Below, piece after piece: positions 9,221-19,515 of a DNA stretch of 64,000 nucleotides (positions are counted from its first letter, which is position 1; each line of letters starts with the position of its first letter). Source of the stretch: Neoactinobaculum massilliense (lineage in GTDB: Bacteria; Actinomycetota; Actinomycetes; Actinomycetales; Actinomycetaceae). The notes beneath the pieces were generated by a model, which saw only the letters and a program-made list of their open reading frames with translations, was not told the origin of the DNA and made no database searches. A program made the position numbers and the translations under genes. The stretch is taken from assembly GCF_900604955.1 (NCBI RefSeq), contig NZ_UWPE01000001.1, positions 620,001-684,000 on the forward strand, written 5' to 3'.

Positions 9221-10126
9221 CTATTCGTGCAGCGCCCGCGGATGGGACGTAACGTACACCTCCCGCATGGTCTGCGCGCTCACCTTGGTGTAAATCTGCG
9301 TGGTGGTGACAGAGGCATGCCCCAGCATCTCCTGCACAACACGGATGTCTGCGCCGCCCTGAAGCAGATGAGTAGCGAAGGAATGCCGCAGCGAATGCGG
9401 CGTGACGTGCTCCAGGCCCGCCCGGTGCGCGGCCGTTTGGATGATGCCCCACGCGCTTTGCCGTGACAGCGGGCGCCCCCGCGTGTTGAGGAATAGCGCG
9501 GGGGTCCCGTCTCCGCGCGCCGCGAGTTCCGGACGCGCCCGCACCTCGTAAGCCGCCACCGCATCCGCCGCATAGGAGCCCAGTGGCAGTACCCGTTCTT
9601 TGCGTCCCTTTCCGAACAGTCGAATGGACCGCTCAGAGAGGTCAATATCATCCGCCGTGAGCCCGACCGCCTCCGATACGCGCGCCCCGGTCCCGTAGAG
9701 CACCTCAAGGAGGGCTCGATCACGAATGCCAATAGCCCCCTCCTGCTCAGAGGCAGCGTCAAGGAGGGCATTGACTTCCGGCACTGTTAAGGCCTTGGGT
9801 AACCGTGTGCCGGGCTTCGGTGGCTTCACACCGGCCGCAGGATTGACGCTCGTCATGTCCTCGTCAAACGCAAAACGATGGAAGGAGCGCACTGCCGCCA
9901 ATGCTCGTGCCACAGACGTACGGGCCATACCCTCTTCTACTAGCCGCTCCGAAAATGAGGCGACGTCCTCTCCACTCACCGCGGCGACGTCGTCGCGGCC
10001 ACGCGCCTGAAGGTGACCCGCATACTTCCCAAGATCCCGGCGGTAGGCGGCCACCGTGTTTGCGGATAGTGCGCGCTCCACGGCGATATTCGCCAAAAAC
10101 TGCTGGATGGCGCGCGTGATGTGCAT
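9221..10126 (-). CDS. xerD: Site-specific tyrosine recombinase XerD
   Basis: XerD with XerC resolves chromosome dimers at dif. The 301-residue protein has the N-terminal SAM-like core-binding domain and the catalytic domain with Arg149 (GARVSE), a Lys in GKGRKERVLP, His244 and Arg247 in HSLRHSFATHLL, His270 in MLGHAS and the nucleophile Tyr279 in QIYTKV. All catalytic residues are present. I chose the ATG at 10126 because the family starts here and TATACT lies six bases upstream (leaderless); in-frame starts at 10147 and 10177 lack support. It is divergent from tkt. Confidence 0.93.
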   Translation of the reverse strand: MHITRAIQQFLANIAVERALSANTVAAYRRDLGKYAGHLQARGRDDVAAVSGEDVASFSERLVEEGMARTSVARALAAVRSFHRFAFDEDMTSVNPAAGVKPPKPGTRLPKALTVPEVNALLDAASEQEGAIGIRDRALLEVLYGTGARVSEAVGLTADDIDLSERSIRLFGKGRKERVLPLGSYAADAVAAYEVRARPELAARGDGTPALFLNTRGRPLSRQSAWGIIQTAAHRAGLEHVTPHSLRHSFATHLLQGGADIRVVQEMLGHASVTTTQIYTKVSAQTMREVYVTSHPRALHE

Positions 10127-10132
10127 AAATCG

Positions 10133-10138
10133 AGTATA
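10133..10138 (-). promoter_or_regulatory. Putative -10 (TATACT) of xerD
   Basis: TATACT, six bases, then the xerD ATG at 10126. It is the closest match to the TATAAT consensus among the leaderless candidates. Confidence 0.55.
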
Positions 10139-10168
10139 AGGGCTCATCTGAAGAGTTAGCCGCGGCGC

Positions 10169-10174
10169 TAGACT
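10169..10174 (+). promoter_or_regulatory. Possible -10 (TAGACT) of tkt
   Basis: TAGACT lies about 35 bases before the tkt ATG, leaving a short leader with the GGAGGAAG ribosome-binding site. No good -35 is seen. Confidence 0.35.
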
Positions 10175-10209
10175 CATCTAGGCAGGCTTTTAATCAATGA
10201 GGAGGAAGT

Positions 10210-12285
10210 ATGTCTCAGCTCGAATGGTCCAATCTCGATCAGCGCGCCGTTGACACGGCCCGCGTGCTCGCAGCGGACGCGGTGCAAAAGGTGGGCAACG
10301 GCCACCCGGGAACGGCCATTTCGCTGGCGCCCGTCGCCTATCTGCTCTACCAGAAGGTTATGCGCGCCGATCCGCAGGATCCCCGGTGGGAAGGGCGTGA
10401 CCGCTTCATTCTCTCCATTGGTCACAGTTCACTCACCCAGTACAACCAGCTGTTCCTGGCGGGATATGGACTGGAAAAGAAGGACATTGAATCCCTACGC
10501 ACCTGGGGTTCCCTCACCCCGGGCCATCCAGAATTTGGACTCACAAACGGTGTGGAAATGACCACTGGGCCGCTTGGACAGGGCCTTTCGTCCGCCGTCG
10601 GCTTCGCCATGTCGCAGCGCCGCGTGCGCGGACTCATGGATCCGGATGCCGCGGACGGTACCTCACCCTTCGATCACTTCGTGTATGTCATTGCCGGCGA
10701 CGGTGATCTTGAGGAAGGCATCACCTCCGAAGCCTCCTCCATTGCGGGCACGCAGGAACTGGGCAACCTCATTGTCATTTACGATGACAACCGCATTTCC
10801 ATTGAGGACGACACCTCTATCGCGTTCAACGAGGATGTAGAGGCACGCTACCGCTCCTATGGCTGGCACACGCAGCACGTGGACTGGGTGAATGGCGGTG
10901 ATTACAGGGAGGATCTCGCGGCGCTTTACGCGGCCATTGAGGCCGCCAAGCAGGAACGGTCCAAGCCCTCCCTCATTCGTCTTTCTACCATCATTGCCTG
11001 GCCGTGCCCCACCAAGCAGGGGTCCGGCTCCTCGCACGGCGCTGCGCTTGGCGACGACGAGGTGGCCGGCCTCAAGAAGGTGCTGGGCTTCGATCCTGAC
11101 AAGACGTTTGAGGTGGCTCCGGAGGTACTGGAGCACGCCCGTAAGAACGCAGCTGAGCGTGCCGCGGCGGCCCATCAGGAATGGGATGCCAAGTTCGCCG
11201 CCTGGCGCACCGCACACCCGGATCGTGCAGCTCTCTATGATCGTCTCGCCGCTCACCAGCTCCCCGAGGGCTGGACGGACGTGCTCCCCAGCTGGGAGCC
11301 CGGGTTGAAGGGTGTGGCTACGCGTGCGGCGTCCGGCAAGGTGCTCTCCGCCCTCGCGCCCGTACTGCCCGAACTTTGGGGCGGTTCTGCGGACTTGGCC
11401 GGCTCCAACAAGACCACCATGGATGGCGAGCCCTCCTTCATTCCCGATGACCACGCCACCAAGGCGTTCCCGGGCAACAAGTACGGCCGCACACTCCACT
11501 TCGGCATTCGCGAGCACGCCATGGGTGCCATCGTCAACGGCATTGTGCTGGACGGACTCACGCGCGCCTACGGCGGCACGTTCCTCCAGTTCGCGGACTA
11601 CATGCGCGGCGCCGTTCGACTTGCCGCACTCATGAATGTGCCCTCCGTCTACGTGTGGACGCATGATTCCATCGGCGTGGGCGAGGACGGCCCCACCCAC
11701 CAGCCAATCGAGCACCTCTGGTCGCTCCGCGCCATCCCGAACCTCGCGGTAGTGCGCCCGGCGGATGCTAATGAAACGGCCGCCGCCTGGCGCACCATTC
11801 TGGAGCACTCGGATCGCGGGCCCGCCGGCCTCATTCTCACGCGCCAGGGTGTGCCGGTGCTGGAGGGAACCTCAGCCGAGGGCGTGAGCCGCGGTGGGTA
11901 CGTACTCGCGGACTCCCCCACCGGCACCGTGGACGTTCAGCTGCTGGCCACCGGTTCCGAGGTTCAGCTCGCTGTCGCCGCGCGTGAGGCATTGGCGAAG
12001 GAGGGTGTGGGTGCTCGCGTTATTTCCCTGCCCTGCCTCGAATGGTTTGAAGCGCAGGACGAGGACTACCGCAACTCCGTGATCCTGCCGGGTGTCAAGG
12101 CGCGCGTCTCCGTCGAGGCGGGCGCCACCCTCGGCTGGCCGAAGTATGTGGGGGATGCCGGCCGTATGGTGGGTATCGATCACTTCGGCGCCTCCGCCTC
12201 CGGGCCGGAGCTCTACGAGCGTTTCGGAGTCACCGCCGACGCCGTTGTGGAGGCCGCTCGCGCCACCATCGCGGCAACTAAGTAG
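10210..12285 (+). CDS. tkt: Transketolase
   Basis: Transketolase transfers two-carbon units in the non-oxidative pentose phosphate pathway with thiamine diphosphate. The 691-residue protein has GHPGTAIS near residue 32, the TPP-binding GDGDLEEGITSEA stretch near 160, DDNRISIEDDT, and the C-terminal pyrimidine domain with HDSIGVGEDGPTHQP. A strong GGAGGAAG lies seven bases before the ATG. A terminator hairpin follows directly. The transaldolase gene that normally follows tkt in actinobacteria is not here. Confidence 0.97.
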   Translation: MSQLEWSNLDQRAVDTARVLAADAVQKVGNGHPGTAISLAPVAYLLYQKVMRADPQDPRWEGRDRFILSIGHSSLTQYNQLFLAGYGLEKKDIESLRTWGSLTPGHPEFGLTNGVEMTTGPLGQGLSSAVGFAMSQRRVRGLMDPDAADGTSPFDHFVYVIAGDGDLEEGITSEASSIAGTQELGNLIVIYDDNRISIEDDTSIAFNEDVEARYRSYGWHTQHVDWVNGGDYREDLAALYAAIEAAKQERSKPSLIRLSTIIAWPCPTKQGSGSSHGAALGDDEVAGLKKVLGFDPDKTFEVAPEVLEHARKNAAERAAAAHQEWDAKFAAWRTAHPDRAALYDRLAAHQLPEGWTDVLPSWEPGLKGVATRAASGKVLSALAPVLPELWGGSADLAGSNKTTMDGEPSFIPDDHATKAFPGNKYGRTLHFGIREHAMGAIVNGIVLDGLTRAYGGTFLQFADYMRGAVRLAALMNVPSVYVWTHDSIGVGEDGPTHQPIEHLWSLRAIPNLAVVRPADANETAAAWRTILEHSDRGPAGLILTRQGVPVLEGTSAEGVSRGGYVLADSPTGTVDVQLLATGSEVQLAVAAREALAKEGVGARVISLPCLEWFEAQDEDYRNSVILPGVKARVSVEAGATLGWPKYVGDAGRMVGIDHFGASASGPELYERFGVTADAVVEAARATIAATK

Positions 12286-12297
12286 CGCAAGCTAGCG

Positions 12298-12326
12298 GAA
12301 AGGGCCCGGCAGTGCCGGGCCCTTTT
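12298..12326 (+). terminator. Terminator after tkt
   Basis: AAAGGGCCCGGCA and TGCCGGGCCCTTT form a long perfect stem with a minimal loop, ending in TTTT, 13 bases after the tkt stop. Confidence 0.9.
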
Positions 12327-12490
12327 GCGACGTAACAGCGCCCGCGGACGCGGACTCAACGCCGTACCGCGGCTTCTTCCGTGTCTGATGTTCGCGCACG
12401 GACAAGGATGTTCCGGCGTGTCGGCACCACGCGGTATCTTGAACGGGGTGCAGGCGCTGTCTGCCGGCCCCTATTTTCTGGAGGAGACAC

Positions 12491-13999
12491 ATGACCAACC
12501 CGTTGCGTGCGGTGCCGGACCGGCGCCTGGAGAAGATAGCCGGTCCAAGCGGCGTCGTACTGTTTGGCATCACCGGTGACCTCGCCCGGCACAAAATTCT
12601 GCCGTCCATCTATGACCTGGCCAATCGCGGCCTACTCCCGCCCTCCTTCTCTCTTATCGGTGTGGCACGGCGTCACATCGAGAACATCTGGGACAAGGTC
12701 ACGGACTTTATCCGGGCCGGCGCGAACACGGAGGTCACGGACGCCACGCTGGCCCAGCTGCGGTCCGGTTTTCGCATGGTCGAAGGGCTCTATGAGGAGC
12801 CTTCCACCTACGCGGAAATCGGCCGTGTCATGGAAGAACTGGATGAGCACCGCGGGACGGCCGGTAATTTCGCCTTCTACATGGCTATCCCGCCCAAGCT
12901 CTTTGAAACGGTGGCGGACGGCCTAGCGGGTGCCGGTATTGCGCGCGCACCCGAGGGCTCATGGCGCCGCGTGGTGATCGAAAAACCCTTTGGCCATGAT
13001 ATTGCTTCCGCACGCGAGCTCAACGGCGCCATTACGCGTGTTTTTCCTGAAAACTCCGTGTTCCGCATTGATCACTATCTGGGCAAAGAAACCGTCCAGA
13101 ATATTCTCGCGCTTCGTTTTGCCAACGAAATGTTCGAGCCCATCTGGAACGCGCAGCACGTGGATCATGTCCAGATCACCATGGCGGAAACGGCCGGTAT
13201 TGGGAGCCGCGCCGGCTACTACGACGGCGTGGGTGCGGCGCGCGATGTCATCCAGAACCATCTACTTCAGTTGCTTGCACTGACAGCCATGGAGGAGCCG
13301 ATCTCCTTCGACGCCGCTGCGTTGCGCGCCGAAAAAGAGAAGGTGCTCTCCGCCACCCACCTGTGGTCGACGGCCGCGGAGTCCTCCATTCGTGCCCAGT
13401 ACACGGGTGGCTGGCAGGGTGGCCGCTGGATCAAGGCGTACCGGGATGAGGATAATATTCCCAAGGATTCGACGACGGACACCTACGCGGCTCTTAAACT
13501 CGCGGTCGATACCCGCCGCTGGGCGGGTGTGCCATTTTACTTGCGTACCGGGAAACGCCTTGGCAAGCGTGTTTCCGAGATCGCCATCGTGCTCAAAAAG
13601 CCATCCTTCCTCCCATTCCCGGAGCAAGCAGGCCTGGAACGGAACGCTCTGGTGATGCGCGTCCAACCGCATGAGGGCGCCACCTTCAAGTTCGCCTCCA
13701 AGGTGCCAGGTCCGAACATGAAACTCCGTGATGTCACCATGGATTTTGCCTACGGCCACGCATTCACCGAGTACTCGCCGGAGGCTTACGAACGTCTTAT
13801 TCTCGACGTACTGCTGGGAGAACCACCGCTGTTCCCGCAGTGGCGTGAGGTGGAGGAATCGTGGCGCATCCTCGATGTGGCCGAAGCATATTGGGAGGCA
13901 CATCCTGAAACGCTTGAGTTCTACTCACCCGGCACCTGGGGGCCAGCTGGTGCCGAGGCCATGATTGAGACAGATGGCTACGCCTGGCGGCGTCCGTAG
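12491..13999 (+). CDS. zwf: Glucose-6-phosphate 1-dehydrogenase
   Basis: Zwf oxidises glucose 6-phosphate to 6-phosphogluconolactone with NADP+, the entry step of the oxidative pentose phosphate pathway. The 502-residue protein has the nucleotide-binding GITGDLARHKILPS near residue 27 and the active-site signature RIDHYLGKETVQN near residue 190. GGAGGA lies well placed before the ATG. The 205-base gap to tkt contains the tkt terminator, so zwf probably has its own promoter. It is followed after 12 bases by opcA, its usual actinobacterial partner. Confidence 0.97.
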   Translation: MTNPLRAVPDRRLEKIAGPSGVVLFGITGDLARHKILPSIYDLANRGLLPPSFSLIGVARRHIENIWDKVTDFIRAGANTEVTDATLAQLRSGFRMVEGLYEEPSTYAEIGRVMEELDEHRGTAGNFAFYMAIPPKLFETVADGLAGAGIARAPEGSWRRVVIEKPFGHDIASARELNGAITRVFPENSVFRIDHYLGKETVQNILALRFANEMFEPIWNAQHVDHVQITMAETAGIGSRAGYYDGVGAARDVIQNHLLQLLALTAMEEPISFDAAALRAEKEKVLSATHLWSTAAESSIRAQYTGGWQGGRWIKAYRDEDNIPKDSTTDTYAALKLAVDTRRWAGVPFYLRTGKRLGKRVSEIAIVLKKPSFLPFPEQAGLERNALVMRVQPHEGATFKFASKVPGPNMKLRDVTMDFAYGHAFTEYSPEAYERLILDVLLGEPPLFPQWREVEESWRILDVAEAYWEAHPETLEFYSPGTWGPAGAEAMIETDGYAWRRP

Positions 14000-14011
14000 G
14001 CTGGAGGAAGC

Positions 14012-14938
14012 ATGAAGAAGACCATTACTGACACCACATCGGCCGCCGTTGATCTGGAACTTAATTCGCTGCGCGAAACCGTGGGTAGCTCGGCCCTGGG
14101 CCGCGTACTCACCCTCGTCGTCGTGAAGAGTGAAGCGGCTGTTAAAAAAGCGCTTGATGCCGCCTACGAATCCTCTCAGGCGCATCCTTCCCGCGTGATC
14201 GTCATACTCCCCCAGCCCGGCGGCGAGCCGCGGCTGAACGCAGAACTGCGTGTGGGCAGTGACGCCGGCGCCTCAGAGATTGCCATCCTGCGGGCACGCG
14301 GCGGAGCGGCCGACAACCTGGATACCCTCGTCACCCCGCTACTACTTTCAGACACGCCCGTGGTGGTGTGGTGGTTGGATGAGATTCCGGCGGATCCCGG
14401 GCATTCCGCGCTGGGGCGGATCGCTACCCGTCGGATCACTACGCTACAGCGTTCCCATACAAATCCGGCGACGGCGCTGCGCAGCCTCCGGGCCACCTAT
14501 ACGCCGGGCGATACCGATCTCGCCTGGGCCGCCACCACCCGGTGGCGCAACTATCTGGCGGCGCTGCTCGATGAATTCCCTACTCGGCAACCGGCTTCCG
14601 CACGTGTGGTAGGCGAGAAGGATCGCGGTGCCACGCTCATGCTCGGCGCGTGGCTGGGGCTGAGGCTGGGCGTACCCGTCGCTCTTGAGCATGAGGATGC
14701 AGCAGGCCTCATTACCTATGCAGAAATCACTTTTGCCGACGGCGAGGCCGTGTCCGTCCACCGCCCCACCGGAAATACCCACGCGATGCTGCACCGTCCC
14801 GGTCGTCATGATCAACAGGTCGGCCTGGCGCCCCGCACTCTTGACGCCATGCTGATTGAGGAACTCCAGGAGATGGGCCGGGATCATGCCTATGAGGACG
14901 TGCTGCTGCACGGCCTGCCGGCGGTTGGTATCAGCTAG
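14012..14938 (+). CDS. opcA: OpcA, glucose-6-phosphate dehydrogenase assembly protein
   Basis: OpcA is an accessory subunit that supports assembly and activity of glucose-6-phosphate dehydrogenase in cyanobacteria and actinobacteria. The 308-residue protein shows the family core around DTPVVVWWLDEIP and AWAATTRWRNYLAALLDEFP. GGAGGAAG precedes the ATG and zwf ends 12 bases upstream, so zwf and opcA form an operon. In many relatives a 6-phosphogluconolactonase gene follows; here a strong bidirectional terminator ends the unit instead. Confidence 0.93.
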   Translation: MKKTITDTTSAAVDLELNSLRETVGSSALGRVLTLVVVKSEAAVKKALDAAYESSQAHPSRVIVILPQPGGEPRLNAELRVGSDAGASEIAILRARGGAADNLDTLVTPLLLSDTPVVVWWLDEIPADPGHSALGRIATRRITTLQRSHTNPATALRSLRATYTPGDTDLAWAATTRWRNYLAALLDEFPTRQPASARVVGEKDRGATLMLGAWLGLRLGVPVALEHEDAAGLITYAEITFADGEAVSVHRPTGNTHAMLHRPGRHDQQVGLAPRTLDAMLIEELQEMGRDHAYEDVLLHGLPAVGIS

Positions 14939-14949
14939 GGCCGCCGGTA

Positions 14950-14986
14950 CAAATAATGGGGGCGGCTAAGCCGCCCCCATTATTTG
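14950..14986. terminator. Bidirectional terminator between opcA and secG
   Basis: CAAATAATGGGGGCGGC and GCCGCCCCCATTATTTG form a perfect 17-bp stem with a TAA loop. The A/T-rich ends give T-runs on both strands, and it lies between convergent genes. Confidence 0.92.
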
Positions 14987-14994
14987 CATGGACT

Positions 14995-15237
14995 TTACTG
15001 ATACTTAACGATGAGGCCCATGATGGCCACCACGACCACCCACACGATGGCCACAGCCACGGTGATGCGGTTGAGGTTTCGCTCAGCCACACCCGAAGAA
15101 CGCATGGAGGTGGAAATGCCACCACCGAACATCTCCGAGATGCCACCTCCCTTGCCCTTGTGAAGCAGGATGGACAGGGTGAGTAGGAGGCTGGTGATGA
15201 TCAGCAGTACCTCGCACACAATGAGAATGACATGCAC
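14995..15237 (-). CDS. secG: Protein translocase subunit SecG
   Basis: SecG is the small non-essential subunit of the SecYEG translocon. The 80-residue protein has two membrane helices: one from about residue 3 to 25, the other in the last 20 residues. They flank the glycine-rich loop HKGKGGGISEMFGGG typical of the family. The start is a GTG preceded by GAGGAAGGA at good spacing. It follows tpiA on the same strand, the usual actinobacterial order gap-pgk-tpiA-secG, but a hairpin lies between tpiA and secG. Confidence 0.94.
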   Translation of the reverse strand: MHVILIVCEVLLIITSLLLTLSILLHKGKGGGISEMFGGGISTSMRSSGVAERNLNRITVAVAIVWVVVVAIMGLIVKYQ

Positions 15238-15266
15238 TGTGGTTGTTCCTTCCTCGATAGGGACAG

Positions 15267-15299
15267 CATACCTTAGGAGCCAAGCGCTCCTAAGGTATG
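15267..15299 (-). terminator. Hairpin between tpiA and secG
   Basis: CATACCTTAGGAGC and GCTCCTAAGGTATG form a perfect 14-bp stem with a five-base loop, just past the tpiA stop. No T-run follows in the direction of transcription; it could be a terminator or an mRNA-processing signal. Confidence 0.65.
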
Positions 15300-15306
15300 G
15301 GGCGAG

Positions 15307-16086
15307 TTACATCTTCTGATACTCAGCCATAGCGGCGAAATCCTCCGGTTTGAGGCTTGCACCGCCCACTAGAGCACCATCGATATCTCGCTGTGCCATG
15401 AGTTCCTTAATGTTGCCGGGCTTCGCGGAGCCACCGTACAGCACACGTATGGATTCTGCCGCCCCCGCGCCGAAGCGCTCAGAGATGCGAGCGCGGATAG
15501 CGCCGCACACCTCCTGGGCGTCAGCCGGCGTAGCTACCTTCCCGGTGCCGATGGCCCAGATCGGCTCGTAGGCTACCACCACGCGGCCAACAGCATCCGC
15601 CTCCCAGCCGGAGAACATGGCGTCGATCTGCCCCAGCACGTGTTCAACGTGCTTACCGGCCTCGCGCACCTCCAGCGCTTCGCCACAGCAGATCACGGGC
15701 ACGATGCCGGCGGCGAGGGCCTTCGCGGCCTTCGCTCCCACTTCCGTGTCCGTTTCGCCGTGGTACTGACGGCGCTCCGAGTGCCCCACGATCACGTAGG
15801 AGCACCCGAGCTTGGTCAGCATGGACACCGAGATATCACCCGTGAATGCCCCGTTATCCTGGGCCGACACATCCTGCGCACCATAGGCGATTTTCAACTC
15901 ATCGGAGTCCACGAGGGTTTGCACGGAACGAATGTCCGTGAACGGCGGAAACACCGCCACCTCTACCCGGTTGAAGTCATGCTGGGCGTCACCAAGCGTC
16001 CACGCCAACTTCTGCACCAGATGCGTGGCCTCCAGATGATCCATATTCATCTTCCAGTTGCCCGCAAGGAGCGGTGTGCGTGCCAT
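15307..16086 (-). CDS. tpiA: Triosephosphate isomerase
   Basis: TpiA interconverts dihydroxyacetone phosphate and glyceraldehyde 3-phosphate. The 259-residue protein has the N-terminal GNWKMN with the active-site Lys, the catalytic His in VIVGHSERRQY and the catalytic Glu in VAYEPIWAIGTG near residue 170. The phosphate-binding YGGSAKPGN is present. Its ATG overlaps the pgk stop by one base (TAATG), so the two are translationally coupled. Confidence 0.97.
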   Translation of the reverse strand: MARTPLLAGNWKMNMDHLEATHLVQKLAWTLGDAQHDFNRVEVAVFPPFTDIRSVQTLVDSDELKIAYGAQDVSAQDNGAFTGDISVSMLTKLGCSYVIVGHSERRQYHGETDTEVGAKAAKALAAGIVPVICCGEALEVREAGKHVEHVLGQIDAMFSGWEADAVGRVVVAYEPIWAIGTGKVATPADAQEVCGAIRARISERFGAGAAESIRVLYGGSAKPGNIKELMAQRDIDGALVGGASLKPEDFAAMAEYQKM

Positions 16087-17279
16087 TAGTCCTCCAAAAC
16101 AGCGATACCGGGGAGTTCCTTGCCCTCGAGGAACTCGAGGGAGGCGCCGCCACCGGTGGAAATGTGGTTGAACTTGCTCTCGTCAAACCCTAGCAGCCGG
16201 ACCGCAGCCGCAGAATCTCCACCGCCCACGATGGTGAAGCCGGGCGCATCCTGAATGGCCTCGGCGATGCCCGCGGTGCCCTTGGCGAAGGTGGGGAACT
16301 CGAACACGCCGACCGGCCCGTTCCACACCACCGTCTTCGCGTCCGCAATCTTGGAGGCAAACAGCTTGACCGTTTCCGGTCCAATATCCAGGCCCATCTT
16401 GTCCGCCGGAATGTCATCAACGGACACTACGTCGCCGGCGGCGTCGCGATCAAACTTTGCCGCAACCACCTCATCGACGGGCAGGACGATCTCCACGCCC
16501 TTCTCCTTGGCCTTGGCCAGGTACTCCTTGGCGGTTTCCACCTTGTCCTCTTCCAGCAGCGAAGTACCCACTTCCTTGCCCTCAGCCTTAAGGAAGGTGA
16601 AGGCCATGCCGCCGCCAATAAGAATGCGGTCCGCCTTCTCAATGAGGTTATCGATCACCGGGATCTTGTCCGAAACCTTGGAGCCGCCCAGTACCACCGT
16701 GTAGGGGTGAGCCGGATTGTCCGTGCCCTTGGAGAGCGCCTCAATCTCCTTCTGGACCAGCAGGCCCGCGGCGGATGGAAGCTTGGAGGCGACGTCGTAG
16801 ACGGACGCCTGCTTGCGGTGCACCACACCGAAGCCGTCGGACACAAATACGTCGGCCAGGGACGCATACTCCGCGGCGATCTCTGCGCGCTCGGCATCGT
16901 CCTTCGAGTTCTCACGGCCGTCAAAACGGACATTCTCCAGCAGGAGAATCTCGCCGTCCTTGAGAGCGGCCGCCTTGGCGTGCGCATCCTCGCCCGTGGT
17001 ATCCGCGGCGAGTACTACCGGCTGACCCAGCAGCTCGGAGAGACGCTTGGCAACGGGAGCCAGGGAAAGCTTGGGGTTCACCTGCCCCTTCGGGCGGCCA
17101 AGGTGAGCGGCATTGATGATACGGGCCCCATCGCCCAGCAGCTTCTTCAGCGTGGGGAGAGCGGCGCGGATACGGCCGTCATCCGTGATTTCGCCATTCT
17201 CATCCAGTGGCACGTTGTAATCCGAGCGGACAAAAACCTTCTTGCCCGCGAGGTCACCCAGAGATTCGATCGTCTTCAT
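16086..17279 (-). CDS. pgk: Phosphoglycerate kinase
   Basis: Pgk makes ATP from 1,3-bisphosphoglycerate. The 397-residue protein shows the N-terminal substrate segment [20 protein letters not shown] near residue 60, LLENVRFD, and the C-terminal nucleotide-binding region with GGGDSAAAV. The ATG is preceded by AAGGA. It lies between gap and tpiA; a hairpin between gap and pgk may tune or end transcription, so pgk could be read both from gap and from its own promoter. Confidence 0.97.
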   Translation of the reverse strand: MKTIESLGDLAGKKVFVRSDYNVPLDENGEITDDGRIRAALPTLKKLLGDGARIINAAHLGRPKGQVNPKLSLAPVAKRLSELLGQPVVLAADTTGEDAHAKAAALKDGEILLLENVRFDGRENSKDDAERAEIAAEYASLADVFVSDGFGVVHRKQASVYDVASKLPSAAGLLVQKEIEALSKGTDNPAHPYTVVLGGSKVSDKIPVIDNLIEKADRILIGGGMAFTFLKAEGKEVGTSLLEEDKVETAKEYLAKAKEKGVEIVLPVDEVVAAKFDRDAAGDVVSVDDIPADKMGLDIGPETVKLFASKIADAKTVVWNGPVGVFEFPTFAKGTAGIAEAIQDAPGFTIVGGGDSAAAVRLLGFDESKFNHISTGGGASLEFLEGKELPGIAVLED

Positions 17280-17308
17280 TTTGGTTCCTTACCTTGAAAG
17301 CTTAAGAA

Positions 17309-17349
17309 AAGGGTGCCCGCTAGAGCCTTGAACTCTGGCGAGCACCCTT
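17309..17349 (-). terminator. Hairpin between gap and pgk
   Basis: AAGGGTGC and GCACCCTT pair on the outside, and CGCTAGAG pairs with CTCTGGCG (one G-T) on the inside, with a seven-base loop. It lies 12 bases past the gap stop and may attenuate readthrough into pgk. Confidence 0.7.
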
Positions 17350-17361
17350 AATCGCATTGAA

Positions 17362-18480
<1,119 letters not shown>

Positions 18481-18525
18481 TTAGCGGCAGGCCAAGGGTC
18501 CTGAGAATCCGCGGGTAGGAGAAAA

Positions 18526-19515
18526 CTAGCGTCCGGTGGCCAATCCGTGCTGTTCAGCCACCGCATCCATGGTGGTGGGAATGCCCTGCCGCGCTGCTTC
18601 CTTATCCGCGAGCGATGTGAGGCGCCGTAGGCGCCCGGCCACGGCGTCCTTTGAGGCGGGTGGATCCAGGTGCTCGCCCAGTACAGCGAGGGAATCGCTC
18701 GGATAGGCCAGCCGCACATCACCAGCGGCCCGCAGATTATCGGGAACGGAGGCGCCCAGAATCTCAAAGGCACGCTCCACCCGAATAACGGTGGTGACCG
18801 CCGCTGCGGCCGAGCGTCTGATGTTCGCATCGTCAAAGTTGGCCAGTCTGTTCGCTGACCCCTTGACCTCACGCTCTACTCGCAGTTCCTCCCACTGCAG
18901 CACGGCGTCATGCGCCCCCATCCGCGCCAGCATGTCGGAGATCGCCTCTCCACCCCGAATATCCACGCGGGCACTCCCCCGTGACTCGCGGACACGGTAG
19001 GGAATATCAAGCCGCCTCGCTAATCCGCCCAGCGCGTAGGCGGCCTCCATACGGGGGCACACCACCTCCAACGCCGCATTACGCCCCGGTTCCATGAGGC
19101 TGCCCCGCGCCAGAAACGCCCCGCGCCAGGCCGCGGCCGCGTCCGCCTTGGTGCCGGACATGATCCGGTGGGACAGGCCCAGTACCTGGCGTCCATGCAT
19201 GTCCAGAAGCCCGAGCTTGCGCGCGATACGTTCGGCGTCGTCCGAAACGGTGACCACGAAACGCTGCCCGTTACGCATCTCCCCGGACACCTCAATAAGC
19301 GCCGGCTCCACATTGAAAACGCGTCTCATGCAATCCCACAGGCGCTCCGCACTGGCGCGATGCGAGAGGCCGGCTTCCAGATCCAGGTGCCGTTCGTGAA
19401 TGGAGATGCCGCCGGCAACGCGAAACATGGCGGACATCTCGGCTAGTACGGCACTGGTGCCCACGGGCCGCACGTGCACTAGTTCTTCTTTGACGGCGGT
19501 GGTCATTGCCGGCAT
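18526..19515 (-). CDS. whiA: Sporulation/cell-division regulator WhiA
   Basis: WhiA is a DNA-binding regulator with a LAGLIDADG-like homing-endonuclease fold and a C-terminal helix-turn-helix, conserved across Gram-positive bacteria; in Streptomyces it controls sporulation septation and in others cell division. The 329-residue protein begins MPAMTTAVKEEL and ends with an HTH region in the last 80 residues (KDAVAGRLRRLTSLADKEAA). The first ATG immediately follows the yvcK stop and sits five bases after GGAGG, so I prefer it to the ATG nine bases downstream. Order rapZ-yvcK-whiA is widely conserved. Confidence 0.95.
   Translation of the reverse strand: MPAMTTAVKEELVHVRPVGTSAVLAEMSAMFRVAGGISIHERHLDLEAGLSHRASAERLWDCMRRVFNVEPALIEVSGEMRNGQRFVVTVSDDAERIARKLGLLDMHGRQVLGLSHRIMSGTKADAAAAWRGAFLARGSLMEPGRNAALEVVCPRMEAAYALGGLARRLDIPYRVRESRGSARVDIRGGEAISDMLARMGAHDAVLQWEELRVEREVKGSANRLANFDDANIRRSAAAAVTTVIRVERAFEILGASVPDNLRAAGDVRLAYPSDSLAVLGEHLDPPASKDAVAGRLRRLTSLADKEAARQGIPTTMDAVAEQHGLATGR

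Noticed and set aside
10663-11808. Long open frame of 381 codons on the minus strand
   Set aside because: It lies fully antisense to tkt in a GC-rich gene, has no recognisable domain and no ribosome-binding site; such shadows are expected at this base composition.
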